Source: Rhizobium etli 8C-3
Lineage (GTDB): Bacteria > Pseudomonadota > Alphaproteobacteria > Rhizobiales > Rhizobiaceae
Direction: 5' to 3'
NCBI RefSeq assembly: GCF_001908375.1
Contig: NZ_CP017241.1
Coordinates: forward strand, 375,001-439,000
DNA length: 64,000 nt
Both the position numbers and the translations under genes were made by a program. The stretch's first letter is position 1. The number at the start of each line of letters is the position of its first letter. Positions 8,521 to 17,478 of this stretch are shown here, one piece after another. Under the pieces are notes generated by a model. It made no database searches. It was given only the letters and a program-made list of their open reading frames with translations, and was not told the origin of the DNA.

Positions 8521-10074
8521 ATGCAAATGAATTCATTGACGACGGGTGCGCTTGAAAATGGGGATAATGCACCGCAGGCGTTTGGCTCAATTTGCCCGGA
8601 TGCGGCGGGAGAAAAAGGAGACATGAAGCATGGCATACTTTTCGAGCGTGTTGGTGCGCGTCTGAAGGCCCAGGTCGGCCCTGACGTTTATGCAAGCTGG
8701 TTCGCACGCCTGAAGCTGCATTCGGTTTCAAAGAGCGTCGTGCGTCTTTCGGTTCCCACGACATTTCTCAAGTCGTGGATCAACAACCGCTACCTTGATC
8801 TCATCACCAGCCTTTTCCGGCAGGAAGATGCAGAAATCCTGAAGGTGGAAATTCTCGTCCGTACAGCAACGCGTCCCGGCATGAAGCCGATCGATGAGGC
8901 GGCTTCCCAAGAGCCGGCTTCACCGGTCACGCCAATGCGTCGGCCGCTTGCTGCTCAGCCTGCGGGTCAGGCGATTCAACAGGCCGTTTCGGCCGCCGCT
9001 GCCGCCCGTCCCGCAACGGTCGGCCAGCCGCTGTTCGGTTCGCCGCTCGACTCACGCTTCACCTTCGACACCTTCGTCGAAGGCAGCTCCAACCGCGTTG
9101 CGCTTGCTGCGGCAAAAACGATTGCGGAAGCAGGACAGGGCGCGGTGCGCTTCAACCCGCTTTTCGTTCATTCGAATGTCGGTCTCGGCAAGTCCCATCT
9201 GCTGCAGGCGATCGCCAACGCAGCGGTTCAGAATCCGCGGGCGCTGCGCGTCGTTTATCTGACGGCCGAGTATTTCATGTGGCGTTTTGCAACGGCGATC
9301 CGGGACAACGATGCGCTGACGCTGAAGGACTCGCTCCGCAATATCGACCTTCTGATCATCGATGACATGCAGTTCCTGCAAGGCAAGATGATCCAGCACG
9401 AGTTCTGCCACCTGCTGAACATGCTGCTCGACAGCGCCAAGCAGGTGGTGGTTGCCGCCGACCGGGCGCCCTGGGAGTTGGAATCGCTCGACCCGCGGGT
9501 GCGTTCCCGTCTGCAGGGCGGCGTGGCGATCGAGCTTGATGCGCCCGACTACGAGATGCGCCTCGAGATCTTGAAGCGTCGCCTGAGTGCGGCCCGTCTG
9601 GAGGATCCATCCCTGGAAATTCCGGCCGAGCTGCTCTCGCATGTCGCCCGCAGCGTGACGGCAAGCGGCCGCGAATTGGAAGGCGCCTTCAATCAGCTGA
9701 TCTTCCGGCGCTCCTTCGAGCCGAACCTGTCGATCGAGCGGGTGGACGAACTGCTTGCCCATCTGGTCGGATCCGGCGAGCCGCGCCGGGTGCGCATCGA
9801 GGATATTCAGCGCATCGTCGCACGCCACTACAATGTGTCCCGCCAGGAGCTGGTTTCGAACCGGCGCACGCGCGTCATCGTAAAGCCGCGGCAGATCGCC
9901 ATGTATCTGTCGAAAACGCTGACGCCGCGTTCATTCCCGGAAATCGGCCGCCGCTTCGGTGGGCGTGACCACACGACGGTGCTGCACGCGGTGCGCAAGA
10001 TCGAGGAGCTGATTGCGGGAGACACCAAGCTTTCGCACGAGATCGAGCTTCTGAAGCGCCTGATCAACGAATAA
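8521..10074 (+). CDS. dnaA: Chromosomal replication initiator protein DnaA
   Basis: DnaA is the AAA+ ATPase that binds DnaA boxes and opens the origin. The 517-residue product has the domain I helix region ([21 protein letters not shown]), an alanine-rich linker, the Walker A segment [10 protein letters not shown] and Walker [11 protein letters not shown]. Domain IV ends with the DNA-binding signature [16 protein letters not shown]. Starts at 8500, 8518, 8521 or 8623 (MKHGILF) are possible. I chose 8521 because GGAAGG lies 7 nt upstream and, from memory, other rhizobial DnaA proteins carry a similar extension. The AAAAGGAG before 8623 is only 2 nt from its ATG. A terminator follows the gene. 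Confidence 0.96.
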   Translation: MQMNSLTTGALENGDNAPQAFGSICPDAAGEKGDMKHGILFERVGARLKAQVGPDVYASWFARLKLHSVSKSVVRLSVPTTFLKSWINNRYLDLITSLFRQEDAEILKVEILVRTATRPGMKPIDEAASQEPASPVTPMRRPLAAQPAGQAIQQAVSAAAAARPATVGQPLFGSPLDSRFTFDTFVEGSSNRVALAAAKTIAEAGQGAVRFNPLFVHSNVGLGKSHLLQAIANAAVQNPRALRVVYLTAEYFMWRFATAIRDNDALTLKDSLRNIDLLIIDDMQFLQGKMIQHEFCHLLNMLLDSAKQVVVAADRAPWELESLDPRVRSRLQGGVAIELDAPDYEMRLEILKRRLSAARLEDPSLEIPAELLSHVARSVTASGRELEGAFNQLIFRRSFEPNLSIERVDELLAHLVGSGEPRRVRIEDIQRIVARHYNVSRQELVSNRRTRVIVKPRQIAMYLSKTLTPRSFPEIGRRFGGRDHTTVLHAVRKIEELIAGDTKLSHEIELLKRLINE

Positions 10075-10098
10075 TCGGTGGTCGTCCACGTGAATATG

Positions 10099-10124
10099 CG
10101 GCCGGAAGCAATTCCGGCCGTTTT
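10099..10124 (+). terminator. Rho-independent terminator of dnaA
   Basis: A perfect 9-bp stem CGGCCGGAA/TTCCGGCCG (10099-10107 with 10112-10120), a GCAA tetraloop and four T (10121-10124, more after one C) lie 25 bp after the dnaA stop. Confidence 0.9.
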
Positions 10125-10197
10125 CTTTTATGAGTTTTTTCTTCTATCACAGCCACATGAAGCAAGCGCCGCGGCTTCGACGGCGATGGGGGTCAGC

Positions 10198-11280
10198 ATG
10201 AGTTTCAAGAGGATCGCCGTTCTCGGGCTTGGCAAGGTCGGATGGCTTGCGGCAACGCTTTTGCACGAGGGCGGCTTCGAAGTGACGGGCGTCGATACGC
10301 AATTGCCGCAGGCCGAAGTGCCGTTCATGTGCCGTGTCGGCGATATTTCAGACCCGGCCTTCGTGACGGAGCTGCTATCCGGCGCGGAAGCGGTACTCTC
10401 TTGCCTGCCATACCATCTCAATATCGAGCTTGCGCGAGCTGCCCACGTGGCAGGCATTCATTATTTCGACCTGACGGAAGACGTTCCGACCACCAATTTG
10501 ATCCTCGAACTTTCCAGGACATCGTCCGGCCTGATGGCGCCGCAATGCGGCCTGGCGCCGGGCTTCGTCGGCATCGTTGGTGCAAGCCTTGCCGATGGGT
10601 TCGACGCCTGCCGCTCGATCCGAATGCGTGTCGGCGCCTTGCCGCAGAACCCGACGGGCTTGTTGGGCTATGCCTTCAACTGGTCGCCGGAGGGCGTCGT
10701 CAACGAATATCTGAACGATTGCGAGGTCATAGAAGGCGGTGTTCGCAAGCTCGTCTCGCCGATGGAATGGCATGAAACGGTCTATGTCGAAGGCGTCAAG
10801 CTTGAAGCCTTCACAACGTCGGGCGGGCTTGGCACGATGTGCGATACGCTCCACGGCAAGGTCGACAATCTCGACTACAAGACGATGCGCTATCCGGGCC
10901 ACATGGAGCTGATGAATTTCTTCTTCCATGAGTTGCTGATGCGGGAACAGCGAAAGCTCGCCGGCGAAATCCTGACCAATGCCAAGCCGCCGGTCGAGGA
11001 CGACGTGGTCTATGTCCATGTGGCGGCCGAAGGCACGCAAGCAGGAAGCCTCCGCCGCAAGGAGTTCGTGCGCGCCTATTATCCGATCGAGATTGCCGGC
11101 GCGCGCCGCACGGCAATCGCCTGGACGACCTCGGCGTCCGTCGTCGCCGTCATCGAAATGGTTCGCGACGGCAAGCTGCCGGCAACGGGTTTCCTGCATC
11201 AGGAGCACATCCCGCTCGATGTGTTTTTGCAGACGCCGACGGGAAGCCTGTTCAAGGCGAGCGCCTCAAGTCGCCATTAG
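10198..11280 (+). CDS. Saccharopine dehydrogenase-family oxidoreductase
   Basis: The 360-residue product begins with a Rossmann nucleotide-binding segment (IAVLGLGKVGWLAATLL). It continues with the saccharopine dehydrogenase pattern, including the CGLAPGFVGIVG stretch shared with carboxynorspermidine and saccharopine dehydrogenases. These NAD(P)-linked enzymes make or cleave amino acid-glutamate type adducts in lysine or polyamine metabolism; the substrate here is not determinable. ATG codons at 10186 and 10198 both have a G-rich upstream stretch; 10198 gives the family N-terminus. Its 3' end overlaps the convergent binding-protein gene by 4 bp, so the TAG and TAA stops interleave. Confidence 0.85.
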   Translation: MSFKRIAVLGLGKVGWLAATLLHEGGFEVTGVDTQLPQAEVPFMCRVGDISDPAFVTELLSGAEAVLSCLPYHLNIELARAAHVAGIHYFDLTEDVPTTNLILELSRTSSGLMAPQCGLAPGFVGIVGASLADGFDACRSIRMRVGALPQNPTGLLGYAFNWSPEGVVNEYLNDCEVIEGGVRKLVSPMEWHETVYVEGVKLEAFTTSGGLGTMCDTLHGKVDNLDYKTMRYPGHMELMNFFFHELLMREQRKLAGEILTNAKPPVEDDVVYVHVAAEGTQAGSLRRKEFVRAYYPIEIAGARRTAIAWTTSASVVAVIEMVRDGKLPATGFLHQEHIPLDVFLQTPTGSLFKASASSRH

Positions 11281-12398
11281 GCCTTGAGGCTCGTCCAATA
11301 GGCACCTTCGAAAGGGACCGCGGCAAAACGCGCGTTGATCTCGGCAAGACTGCTTGCCGGATCGACGTCGTGGAAAAGTTCCGGCCTTAGCCAGGTTGCC
11401 ACCGCTTCGGCTGCCAGGATGTTCAGCGGCACGGCATTGAAGAAATTCCACATACCGTGGACGTTGCCTTCGCGAACCGCCTTCAGCGGTGCAAGATTCG
11501 GCATCTTCACCGTCTCGCCGAGCGAGCGCTGGGCTTGCGATGGATCGACGCCGGGACCGATTGAAAAGGCCGAATAGGTGCCGCCGGGTGATCCGGTGGC
11601 AATGTAGACATCGGGGTCGGCTTCAAGGATATATTCCGCAGTCACCGGTCCGCCCTGGGGAGGAAGGTTCTTGTCGGCGGCGTTGCGGCCGCCTGAAAGC
11701 GTGATCAGTTCGCCAAGCCCGGTGCGGCCGATTGCCCAGCTTGCGCGGACCTCGCTTGGAAAGGCATCCATCAGTACGAGAGGCCCCGTTTCCGTCGCTG
11801 CCTTGGCCTTGATGCGCTCCAGCCGCGTCTCGTAGAACCTGGCGAAATCTTCGGCCTGCTCGTTCCGCTCGAAGATCCGGCCGAGAAGGCGCATGTCGCG
11901 CGGCGTGGTCTTCAGCGGGTCGCGATTGAAATCGACAACGACGACCGGCACGCCGACGGCGTCGAGATACTGTATCGCACGCTGGCCGGGTTCGCCGTCG
12001 GCCTGCCACATGGCCATGATCGCAAGGTCGGCATTGAGCGAAAGCGCTGCCTCGAAGGACAGCCCATCCGCCTGGCCATTGCCGACGAAAGGCACGTTTT
12101 CGATTGCCGGAAATTTCTGCCGGAAGGCCTCATAGATAAAGGGATTGTCGCCCTTCATGTCGTCTGCCCAGCCGGCGAGCAGGCTGACGGGATCGGGATG
12201 GATCAGCGACAGGGCGACAAGATTGAATCCGGTCCCAAGGATTACCGCTTCCGGCTTTTTCCTGATCGTCACCTTGCGGCCGATGGCATCCGTGATGGTG
12301 AGCGGCCAGGCAGTCTGCGCCTTTGCAACATGCGGAGCACAAAGGACGACGGAAGCCATAGCGATCAGATTTCGCCGCGTGATGACAAGCTCGGTCAT
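11277..12398 (-). CDS. Iron-siderophore ABC transporter substrate-binding protein
   Basis: A 373-residue periplasmic binding protein of the FecB/FhuD/BtuF class. The N-terminus TRRNLIAMASVV followed by CAPHVAKAQ looks like a signal peptide, possibly Tat-type because of the paired arginines. The mature part opens with the typical WPLTITDAIGRKVTIRKKPEAVI segment (in part) and continues with the two-lobed helical-hinge pattern. It would deliver a ferric siderophore to an inner-membrane importer. Its start overlaps the end of the FhuF-like gene by 4 nt (ATGA), so the two are translationally coupled. No permease or ATPase gene is adjacent. Confidence 0.87.
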   Translation of the reverse strand: MTELVITRRNLIAMASVVLCAPHVAKAQTAWPLTITDAIGRKVTIRKKPEAVILGTGFNLVALSLIHPDPVSLLAGWADDMKGDNPFIYEAFRQKFPAIENVPFVGNGQADGLSFEAALSLNADLAIMAMWQADGEPGQRAIQYLDAVGVPVVVVDFNRDPLKTTPRDMRLLGRIFERNEQAEDFARFYETRLERIKAKAATETGPLVLMDAFPSEVRASWAIGRTGLGELITLSGGRNAADKNLPPQGGPVTAEYILEADPDVYIATGSPGGTYSAFSIGPGVDPSQAQRSLGETVKMPNLAPLKAVREGNVHGMWNFFNAVPLNILAAEAVATWLRPELFHDVDPASSLAEINARFAAVPFEGAYWTSLKA

Positions 12399-13150
12399 TG
12401 AGGGTTCCTCTGGCTTGGCAATGCGCAGAGTTTGCCGCAGCTTGGAATTCCGGGAAGCATGTATCGAAGGCAGCAGACCTTGCGCCGTGCAACCTTTTCA
12501 CCCTCCTCATCCAGGTAGCTGAGGCAGCCGCAAAACGGGTTTACGCCGCCATCCGGCAGGGTGCCGTGCGCAAAGAGCGGAAGATCGGGACCGCCTGACG
12601 GTGCTCCTCCAGTCAGGCGCAATGCATAATCGATATAGACGGCAGCGTTGTTCCAGCACAGCCTTGCCGAGATCCCGCAGGCCCTCAGCCGCATCACCGC
12701 TTCACCAAGGTGGTGTTCAAGAAGGGGGCCGACGGCGGCGAAACTTTCGGTCTCCACCTCGCTTTCAATCGTGCCGGCATGCGGGACGCCGAAGGCGCGT
12801 GGCAGGCCGTTATCCTCCAATGCAATCGTCATCTCTTCGAATCCGACCGGAAGCGCCTGGCCGCTTAGGCGCCGGGCAAGCAAATAGGGGATGGAAAGTG
12901 CGGAAAAATAGTAGAGCGACCACATGGAAACGACGGCGCGCCGGTCGCTGGCGCCGGATACTTCCGCATAGCGATCGATCGCGCGCTGAAAGCCGCCTTC
13001 CCGGAAAAAGGCAGGCAGTGGCACGCCGCCGGCAAGCGCCTTGCTCAACATCATCTTGTCCCGGCACCAGGCATGCTCGCCGCAAAAGGCTGGCGAAAGG
13101 CAAAGCAGCCCGTCTTCGATACTCCTCTCCCGATGCGACGCGCTTGCCAT
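12395..13150 (-). CDS. fhuF: FhuF-like siderophore-iron reductase
   Basis: A 251-residue cytoplasmic protein with the FhuF C-terminal iron-sulphur signature: two adjacent cysteines, ten residues, then cysteine, three residues, cysteine (CCLRYMLPG...SCGKLC). FhuF proteins carry a 2Fe-2S centre and reduce ferric iron bound to hydroxamate siderophores after import. The E. coli spacing between the last two cysteines is two residues; here it is three, which the DNA confirms. The gene lies between the TonB receptor (4 nt upstream) and the binding protein (4-nt overlap), which fits uptake and then release of the iron. Confidence 0.84.
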   Translation of the reverse strand: MASASHRERSIEDGLLCLSPAFCGEHAWCRDKMMLSKALAGGVPLPAFFREGGFQRAIDRYAEVSGASDRRAVVSMWSLYYFSALSIPYLLARRLSGQALPVGFEEMTIALEDNGLPRAFGVPHAGTIESEVETESFAAVGPLLEHHLGEAVMRLRACGISARLCWNNAAVYIDYALRLTGGAPSGGPDLPLFAHGTLPDGGVNPFCGCLSYLDEEGEKVARRKVCCLRYMLPGIPSCGKLCALPSQRNPQ

Positions 13151-13154
13151 CGGC

Positions 13155-15341
13155 CTACCAAGTGTAGCGAAGGGTGCCGATCACCGAGCGGCCCTGGTCG
13201 CGGTAGCAGAAGCCCGCCGAGCAGACGGGCTCGCGGCGGTCGAACAGGTTGGTGGCGTTCACCTGCAGGCTGAGACCATCATACTTGTCGTCGAGTGCCG
13301 CAAAGTCGTAGCTGACTGCTGCATCGAAAAGCACGCGGGCACTGTTTTCCGTCGTGTTTTCATCATTGCCGTAGCTCTTGCCGATGTAGCGGGCACCCAG
13401 GCCGAGGCCCAGTCCATAAACCGGGCTGGTTTCCTGGAATCGGTAGTAGGCCCAGAGCGATGCCATGTGCTTCGGCACGGAGGAGACATAGTTGTCGACA
13501 GTACCCGTCGGGCCTTCGAGGATCTTGGCCTGCGTAAAGGTATAGGACGCGACCAGCGACAGGCCGTTGTCGAGGCTCGTGTTGGCCTCGATCTCGAGGC
13601 CACGGGAACGAATCTTGCCCCGCTGGACCTGAATGTTTGCCGGACCGCTCGGCAGGTTTACGACTTCGTAATAGAGACTGTTTTTCTGATCGATATTGAA
13701 CAGGGCGGCAGAAAGCATCGTATTGCTGTCCGGCAACAGGTATTTGACGCCAATCTCTTCCTGTTGACTTTCGGTGGGTTTGAAGGGGGCGTTGGTTTGC
13801 CTGTTGATACCGGCATTCGGCGCGAAGGCGGTCGAATAGCTGATATAGGGAACGAGGCCGAAGTCGGTCTCGTAGCTCAGGCCGATCCGGCCGGAGAACT
13901 CCTTGTCCTTCTGGGAGACGGTGTCCTCGGTGTCTGCAACCAGATCGGTATTCTCCGTATCGGTCCAAACCCAGTCGTAACGCCCGCCGAGCGTCAGCAG
14001 CCAGGCGTCGTAGCGCATCTGATCCTGCAGGTAGGTGCCCGCCTGCCACTGGTCCTGAACGGTGCGGGTCTGGAAGTCGATGTGCGGGACTGGAGCGCCT
14101 GCGCTCGGATCGTTGGTATCAAGCGGCGGGGAGACGCCGCGGCCGTCGAGTGAACGCCAGCGAAGCCGGGTCAAGTCGATGCCGGCGAGCAGCGTATGGT
14201 CGACATCGCCCGTATCGAAGCTCGCCTCGAGCTGGTTGTCGATGACAAAAGCCGCAAGGCGCTCGTCAAACGTGCCGGCGCTGCGATCGAGCAGCGTTGG
14301 ATCGAGCGCGTTTGGTGCGTAGGCGAAGGCCCAATCCGTGTCGATGTTCAATGTCGAGAAGCGTGCATTCTGGCGGAAGACGAAGGTGTCGTTGAGCCTG
14401 TGTTCGAACTCATAGCCGATGCGGCCCTGGTTCTGAACAGAATCGTTGAAGGCAGGATTGCCAGCGAAATAATCCGTTACTTCGCCGGTGACCGGGTCGT
14501 TGTAATAGGCTGCCGTGCCACCTGTCTTCGTGCGTGAATATTCGCCGAGGATGGTAAGCTTTGTGTCCTCGTCCGGCTTCCATGTGAAAGCCGGCGCGAT
14601 GTAGACGCGGTCGTCGGGAACGCTGATCTGCTCCGTATTGGCATCACGATAAAGGCCGGTGAGGCGATAGTAGAAGGGATCACGGTCGTCAACGGGACCA
14701 GTGAAATCAAACTGGCTCTGGTAACGCTGCTGGGTGCCGTATTGCAACTGGAGTTCACGATAGGGCTCCTCCGTCGGGCGCTTGGTGATCAGGTTGTAGA
14801 GACCACCGGCGCCGGAGGCGCCATAAAGAGCCGACGAGGGGCCGCGCAGGATCGAGACGCCCTCAAGGCCGTAGGGTTCGGTCTTGAAGAGCGAAGAGCC
14901 GGCGCCTGGCTGGCGCAGGTTGTCGCGAAAGACACCCGTATAGGTGACGTCGAAGCCGCGCACCGTGAAGCTGTCGAAGCGTGGATCGAAACCATAGGCA
15001 CCCACGCGCGTGCCTGGCGTATAGGCGATCGTGTCGAGCAGCGTTTGGGGATTGCGGTCCTTGAGTTGCTGTTCCGTCACGGACGAGATCGACTGCGGCG
15101 TCTCGATGAAAGGCGTATCGGTCTTTGCGCCTGTCGCGCTGCTCTTGCCGACGTAGCCGTCCGCCTGGATGACACCGCCGCTACCGCCGTTGACAATGAT
15201 GTCCTGAAGCACTGTTGCGCCATCTTCCTGCTGCTTGTCGGCGGCCGTGTCCTGCGCAGCGGCGGGAAGGAGAAGATGGGCCATCGCGGCCCCCGTCAAT
15301 GCGGAAGCCCGCAGCGACCTGGCAAAGACTTGTATTTTCAT
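13155..15341 (-). CDS. TonB-dependent siderophore receptor (FhuA/ferrichrome-type)
   Basis: A 728-residue outer-membrane receptor. It starts with a signal peptide (cleavage near LLLPAAAQD) and then a TonB-box-like stretch with VLQDIIVNG. The plug domain follows with IETPQSISSVTEQQL and LRGPSSALYGASGAGG, and then a 22-strand barrel pattern. The last residue is tryptophan after RYT, as barrels require. LFDRREP before a Cys-x4-Cys near the end is typical of FhuA-type hydroxamate receptors. It heads the operon receptor, FhuF-like reductase, binding protein, and its promoter contains an IRO box. The exact siderophore cannot be assigned. Confidence 0.92.
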   Translation of the reverse strand: MKIQVFARSLRASALTGAAMAHLLLPAAAQDTAADKQQEDGATVLQDIIVNGGSGGVIQADGYVGKSSATGAKTDTPFIETPQSISSVTEQQLKDRNPQTLLDTIAYTPGTRVGAYGFDPRFDSFTVRGFDVTYTGVFRDNLRQPGAGSSLFKTEPYGLEGVSILRGPSSALYGASGAGGLYNLITKRPTEEPYRELQLQYGTQQRYQSQFDFTGPVDDRDPFYYRLTGLYRDANTEQISVPDDRVYIAPAFTWKPDEDTKLTILGEYSRTKTGGTAAYYNDPVTGEVTDYFAGNPAFNDSVQNQGRIGYEFEHRLNDTFVFRQNARFSTLNIDTDWAFAYAPNALDPTLLDRSAGTFDERLAAFVIDNQLEASFDTGDVDHTLLAGIDLTRLRWRSLDGRGVSPPLDTNDPSAGAPVPHIDFQTRTVQDQWQAGTYLQDQMRYDAWLLTLGGRYDWVWTDTENTDLVADTEDTVSQKDKEFSGRIGLSYETDFGLVPYISYSTAFAPNAGINRQTNAPFKPTESQQEEIGVKYLLPDSNTMLSAALFNIDQKNSLYYEVVNLPSGPANIQVQRGKIRSRGLEIEANTSLDNGLSLVASYTFTQAKILEGPTGTVDNYVSSVPKHMASLWAYYRFQETSPVYGLGLGLGARYIGKSYGNDENTTENSARVLFDAAVSYDFAALDDKYDGLSLQVNATNLFDRREPVCSAGFCYRDQGRSVIGTLRYTW

Positions 15342-15367
15342 CGGCTTGCAACTCTCGGGAGTTTATT

Positions 15368-15396
15368 TCATAAATCATGAGTGTCATAATCAACAA
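15368..15396 (-). promoter_or_regulatory. Promoter of siderophore-uptake operon with IRO box (RirA type)
   Basis: On the minus strand TTGTTG (15396-15391), a 17-bp spacer and TTATGA (15373-15368) form a plausible promoter 27 bp before the receptor start. The spacer contains TGA-N9-TCA (15378-15392 on the plus strand). That is the IRO motif through which RirA represses iron-uptake genes in rhizobia under iron sufficiency. Binding is inferred from the motif and the iron-uptake context. Confidence 0.6.
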
Positions 15397-15469
15397 AAAG
15401 CCGAATGAAAACCCTTTTATGAGTATTTAACTCCACTTTTTAGGGAAAGAGGCGACAAGCGCGAGGTGG

Positions 15470-16348
15470 TCACGCTTGCGAAAGCAGCCAACGCCTGAAG
15501 GCCGCGACGGCCGGGCGTTCGAGTGCCGCGCCTGGATAGACGAGATGAAAGGCAAGGCGGCTTGCAACACCAAGCGGGAAGGGCGCGACCACGGCGCCTT
15601 CGGCGAGTTCCTTGTCCAGAAATGACCGCCGCATCAATGCAAAACCGAGGCCGGCCTTCATGGCTTCGTAGGCGCCATTGCCATGCATGAAGATCGGCCC
15701 GCGCGAAGCATCCACCTTCGTCGCGCCTGCTGCCTCCAGCCAGAGCTTCCAGTCGTGCCGGTAGACATCATGGATCAACTGGAATCCGGCGAGCCCATCT
15801 GGCAAGGGGTGGTCTCCAAGCTCAGCCGCCAGCGGTGGAATGCAGACCGGCACCAGCTCGTCATCCACCAGCCGCTCACTGACGAGGCCGTCATAGCCGC
15901 CAAGCCCGTGCCGGATCGCCAGATCGATGCCATCGCGCTGAAAGTCGAGCACACGATGCGACGCACTGATGCGCACGTCGATCTCCGGATGGATCTCCTC
16001 GAAGCGCCCGAGCCGCGGAACAAGCCAATAGGTCGCAAAGCCTGCCGTGCAGGTGACATTCAGCACACAACCGCGCCCCCGCGCCGCAATCGCAGCCGTC
16101 GCCTCTCTCATCAGCCGGAAGGCGGTCTGCAATGTGGCGAAGTAATCCGCGCCCTCGACCGTGAGGGCGAGCGCGCGCGCTTTCCGCTCAAAAAGCCGTA
16201 TGCGGAGGGTAGCTTCAAGATCGCGGATCTGCAGGCTGACGGCGCCTGGCGTCACATGCAGCTCCTTGGCGGCCTGCGTCATGCTCAGATGCCGCGCCGC
16301 AGCTTCAAAGGCCCGTAGGGCCGAAAGGGATGGCAGAAACTCGCTCAT
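15470..16348 (-). CDS. LysR-family transcriptional regulator (GcvA-like)
   Basis: A 292-residue LysR protein. The N-terminal winged helix reads PSLSALRAFEAAARHLSMTQAAKELHVT (in part) with GAVSLQIRDLEATL as recognition region, followed by the periplasmic-binding-like effector domain. The pattern places it in the GcvA/AmpR subgroup. It is divergent from the EamA transporter gene, with 213 AT-rich bp between them, the usual LysR-target arrangement. The transporter is now a pseudogene, so its expected target is broken. The inducer is unknown. Confidence 0.92.
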   Translation of the reverse strand: MSEFLPSLSALRAFEAAARHLSMTQAAKELHVTPGAVSLQIRDLEATLRIRLFERKARALALTVEGADYFATLQTAFRLMREATAAIAARGRGCVLNVTCTAGFATYWLVPRLGRFEEIHPEIDVRISASHRVLDFQRDGIDLAIRHGLGGYDGLVSERLVDDELVPVCIPPLAAELGDHPLPDGLAGFQLIHDVYRHDWKLWLEAAGATKVDASRGPIFMHGNGAYEAMKAGLGFALMRRSFLDKELAEGAVVAPFPLGVASRLAFHLVYPGAALERPAVAAFRRWLLSQA

Positions 16349-16561
16349 GATTTAGTTCAGCTAAAGCGTATGCGGAAAAAGACTCGTTTGTCGAAGCAAA
16401 ATTATCGAAATAATATCAAAATGAAAGCAATTCACTAAAGAGAATCGTCAAGCGCCATTCATCGAGTACAGGTCGCAGCTTTCAGAAGCTGGTGCGCAAG
16501 AAACGGGTGGCGAGATTGTCGGCCGCATCGTAAGCCTTGCCAACAATGAAGGGAGAAAGAC

Positions 16562-17475
16562 ATGCAGAAACAAATGGGCTTGGCCGAATGGAGCATGCTT
16601 GTGGTCCTGTCACTCCTTTGGGGCGGCTCGTTCCTGTTCAACGGCATCCTGGTCAAGGCGCTGCCGCCGTTTACGATCGTCACGGGCAGGGTGCTGCTGG
16701 CGGCACTCGCGCTCAATGTCATCGTGCGGCTCATGGGCCACACGATGCCGCGCGACGGCAAGAGTTGGGTTGCCTTCTTCGGCATGGGCGTTCTGAACAA
16801 CATGATCCCCTTTTGCCTCATCGTCTGGGGCCAGGTTCACATTGCAAGCGGCCTTGCCTCGATCCTGAACGCCACGACGCCGCTCTTTACCGTCGTTGTT
16901 GCCATATACTGACCACCGACGAGAAGATGACCGGCCATCGCCTGATTGGTGTGCTGATCGGATTTGCCGGCGTGGCCTACATGATCGGCTTCGATGTGCT
17001 TCACGATCTCGGGTCGAACGTGCTGGCGCAACTCGCCGTACTTGGCGCTGCGATCTCCTAATCCTTCGCCGGCATCTGGGGCCGCCGCTTCCGGGCGATG
17101 AACATGCCGCCGCTGCTGCCCGCCGCAGGCCAGGTGACGGCCTCCACCATCCTGATGGTGCCGATCGCGCTGATTGCCGACCGTCCATGGGCATTGCCCG
17201 CTCCTGGTATCGAAACCTGGCTGGCGCTGGCCGGCCTCGCACTGCTTTCGACCGCCGTCGCCTATGTGCTGTTCTTCCGGGTTCTCGCAACGGCGGGCGC
17301 GACGAACCTGGCGCTGGTGACCTTCCTCATTCCCGTCAGCGCCATTCTGTTGGGTACGCTCATCCTCGGCGAGCAGCTGCAGGCGAAACATCTGATCGGC
17401 ATGGTGACGATCGCCGTCGGCCTTGCGGCGATCGACGGGCGGTTGATGTCACTTGGGAAAAGGCGGCCAGCCTGA
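16562..17475 (+). pseudogene. Broken EamA/DMT-family drug-metabolite exporter
   Basis: The frame from 16562 encodes the N-terminal EamA half (MQKQMGLAEWSMLVVLSLLW, GGSFLFNGILVKALPPF) but stops at 16912. Homology continues in the +1-related frame from about 16903 (HILTTDEKMTGHRLIG), as expected after a one-base deletion near 16900-16903. That frame reads FAGVAYMIGFDVLHDLG and is then interrupted by TAA at 17059-17061, where AIS-stop-SFAGIWGRR suggests a lost tyrosine codon. It resumes to 17475 with the second EamA repeat. The repaired protein would be about 304 residues with ten membrane helices. Two separate lesions argue for decay; sequencing error is possible but less likely twice. Confidence 0.88.
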
Positions 17476-17478
17476 GGC

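Noticed and set aside
8157..8764. Overlapping minus-strand ORFs of 96-189 codons upstream of dnaA
   Set aside because: They overlap each other and the dnaA start, lack family features or good ribosome sites, and fit chance ORFs in GC-rich DNA.
16562..17475. Two or three separate small transporter genes
   Set aside because: The pieces are consecutive parts of one EamA protein joined by a frameshift and a stop, so they are one pseudogene.
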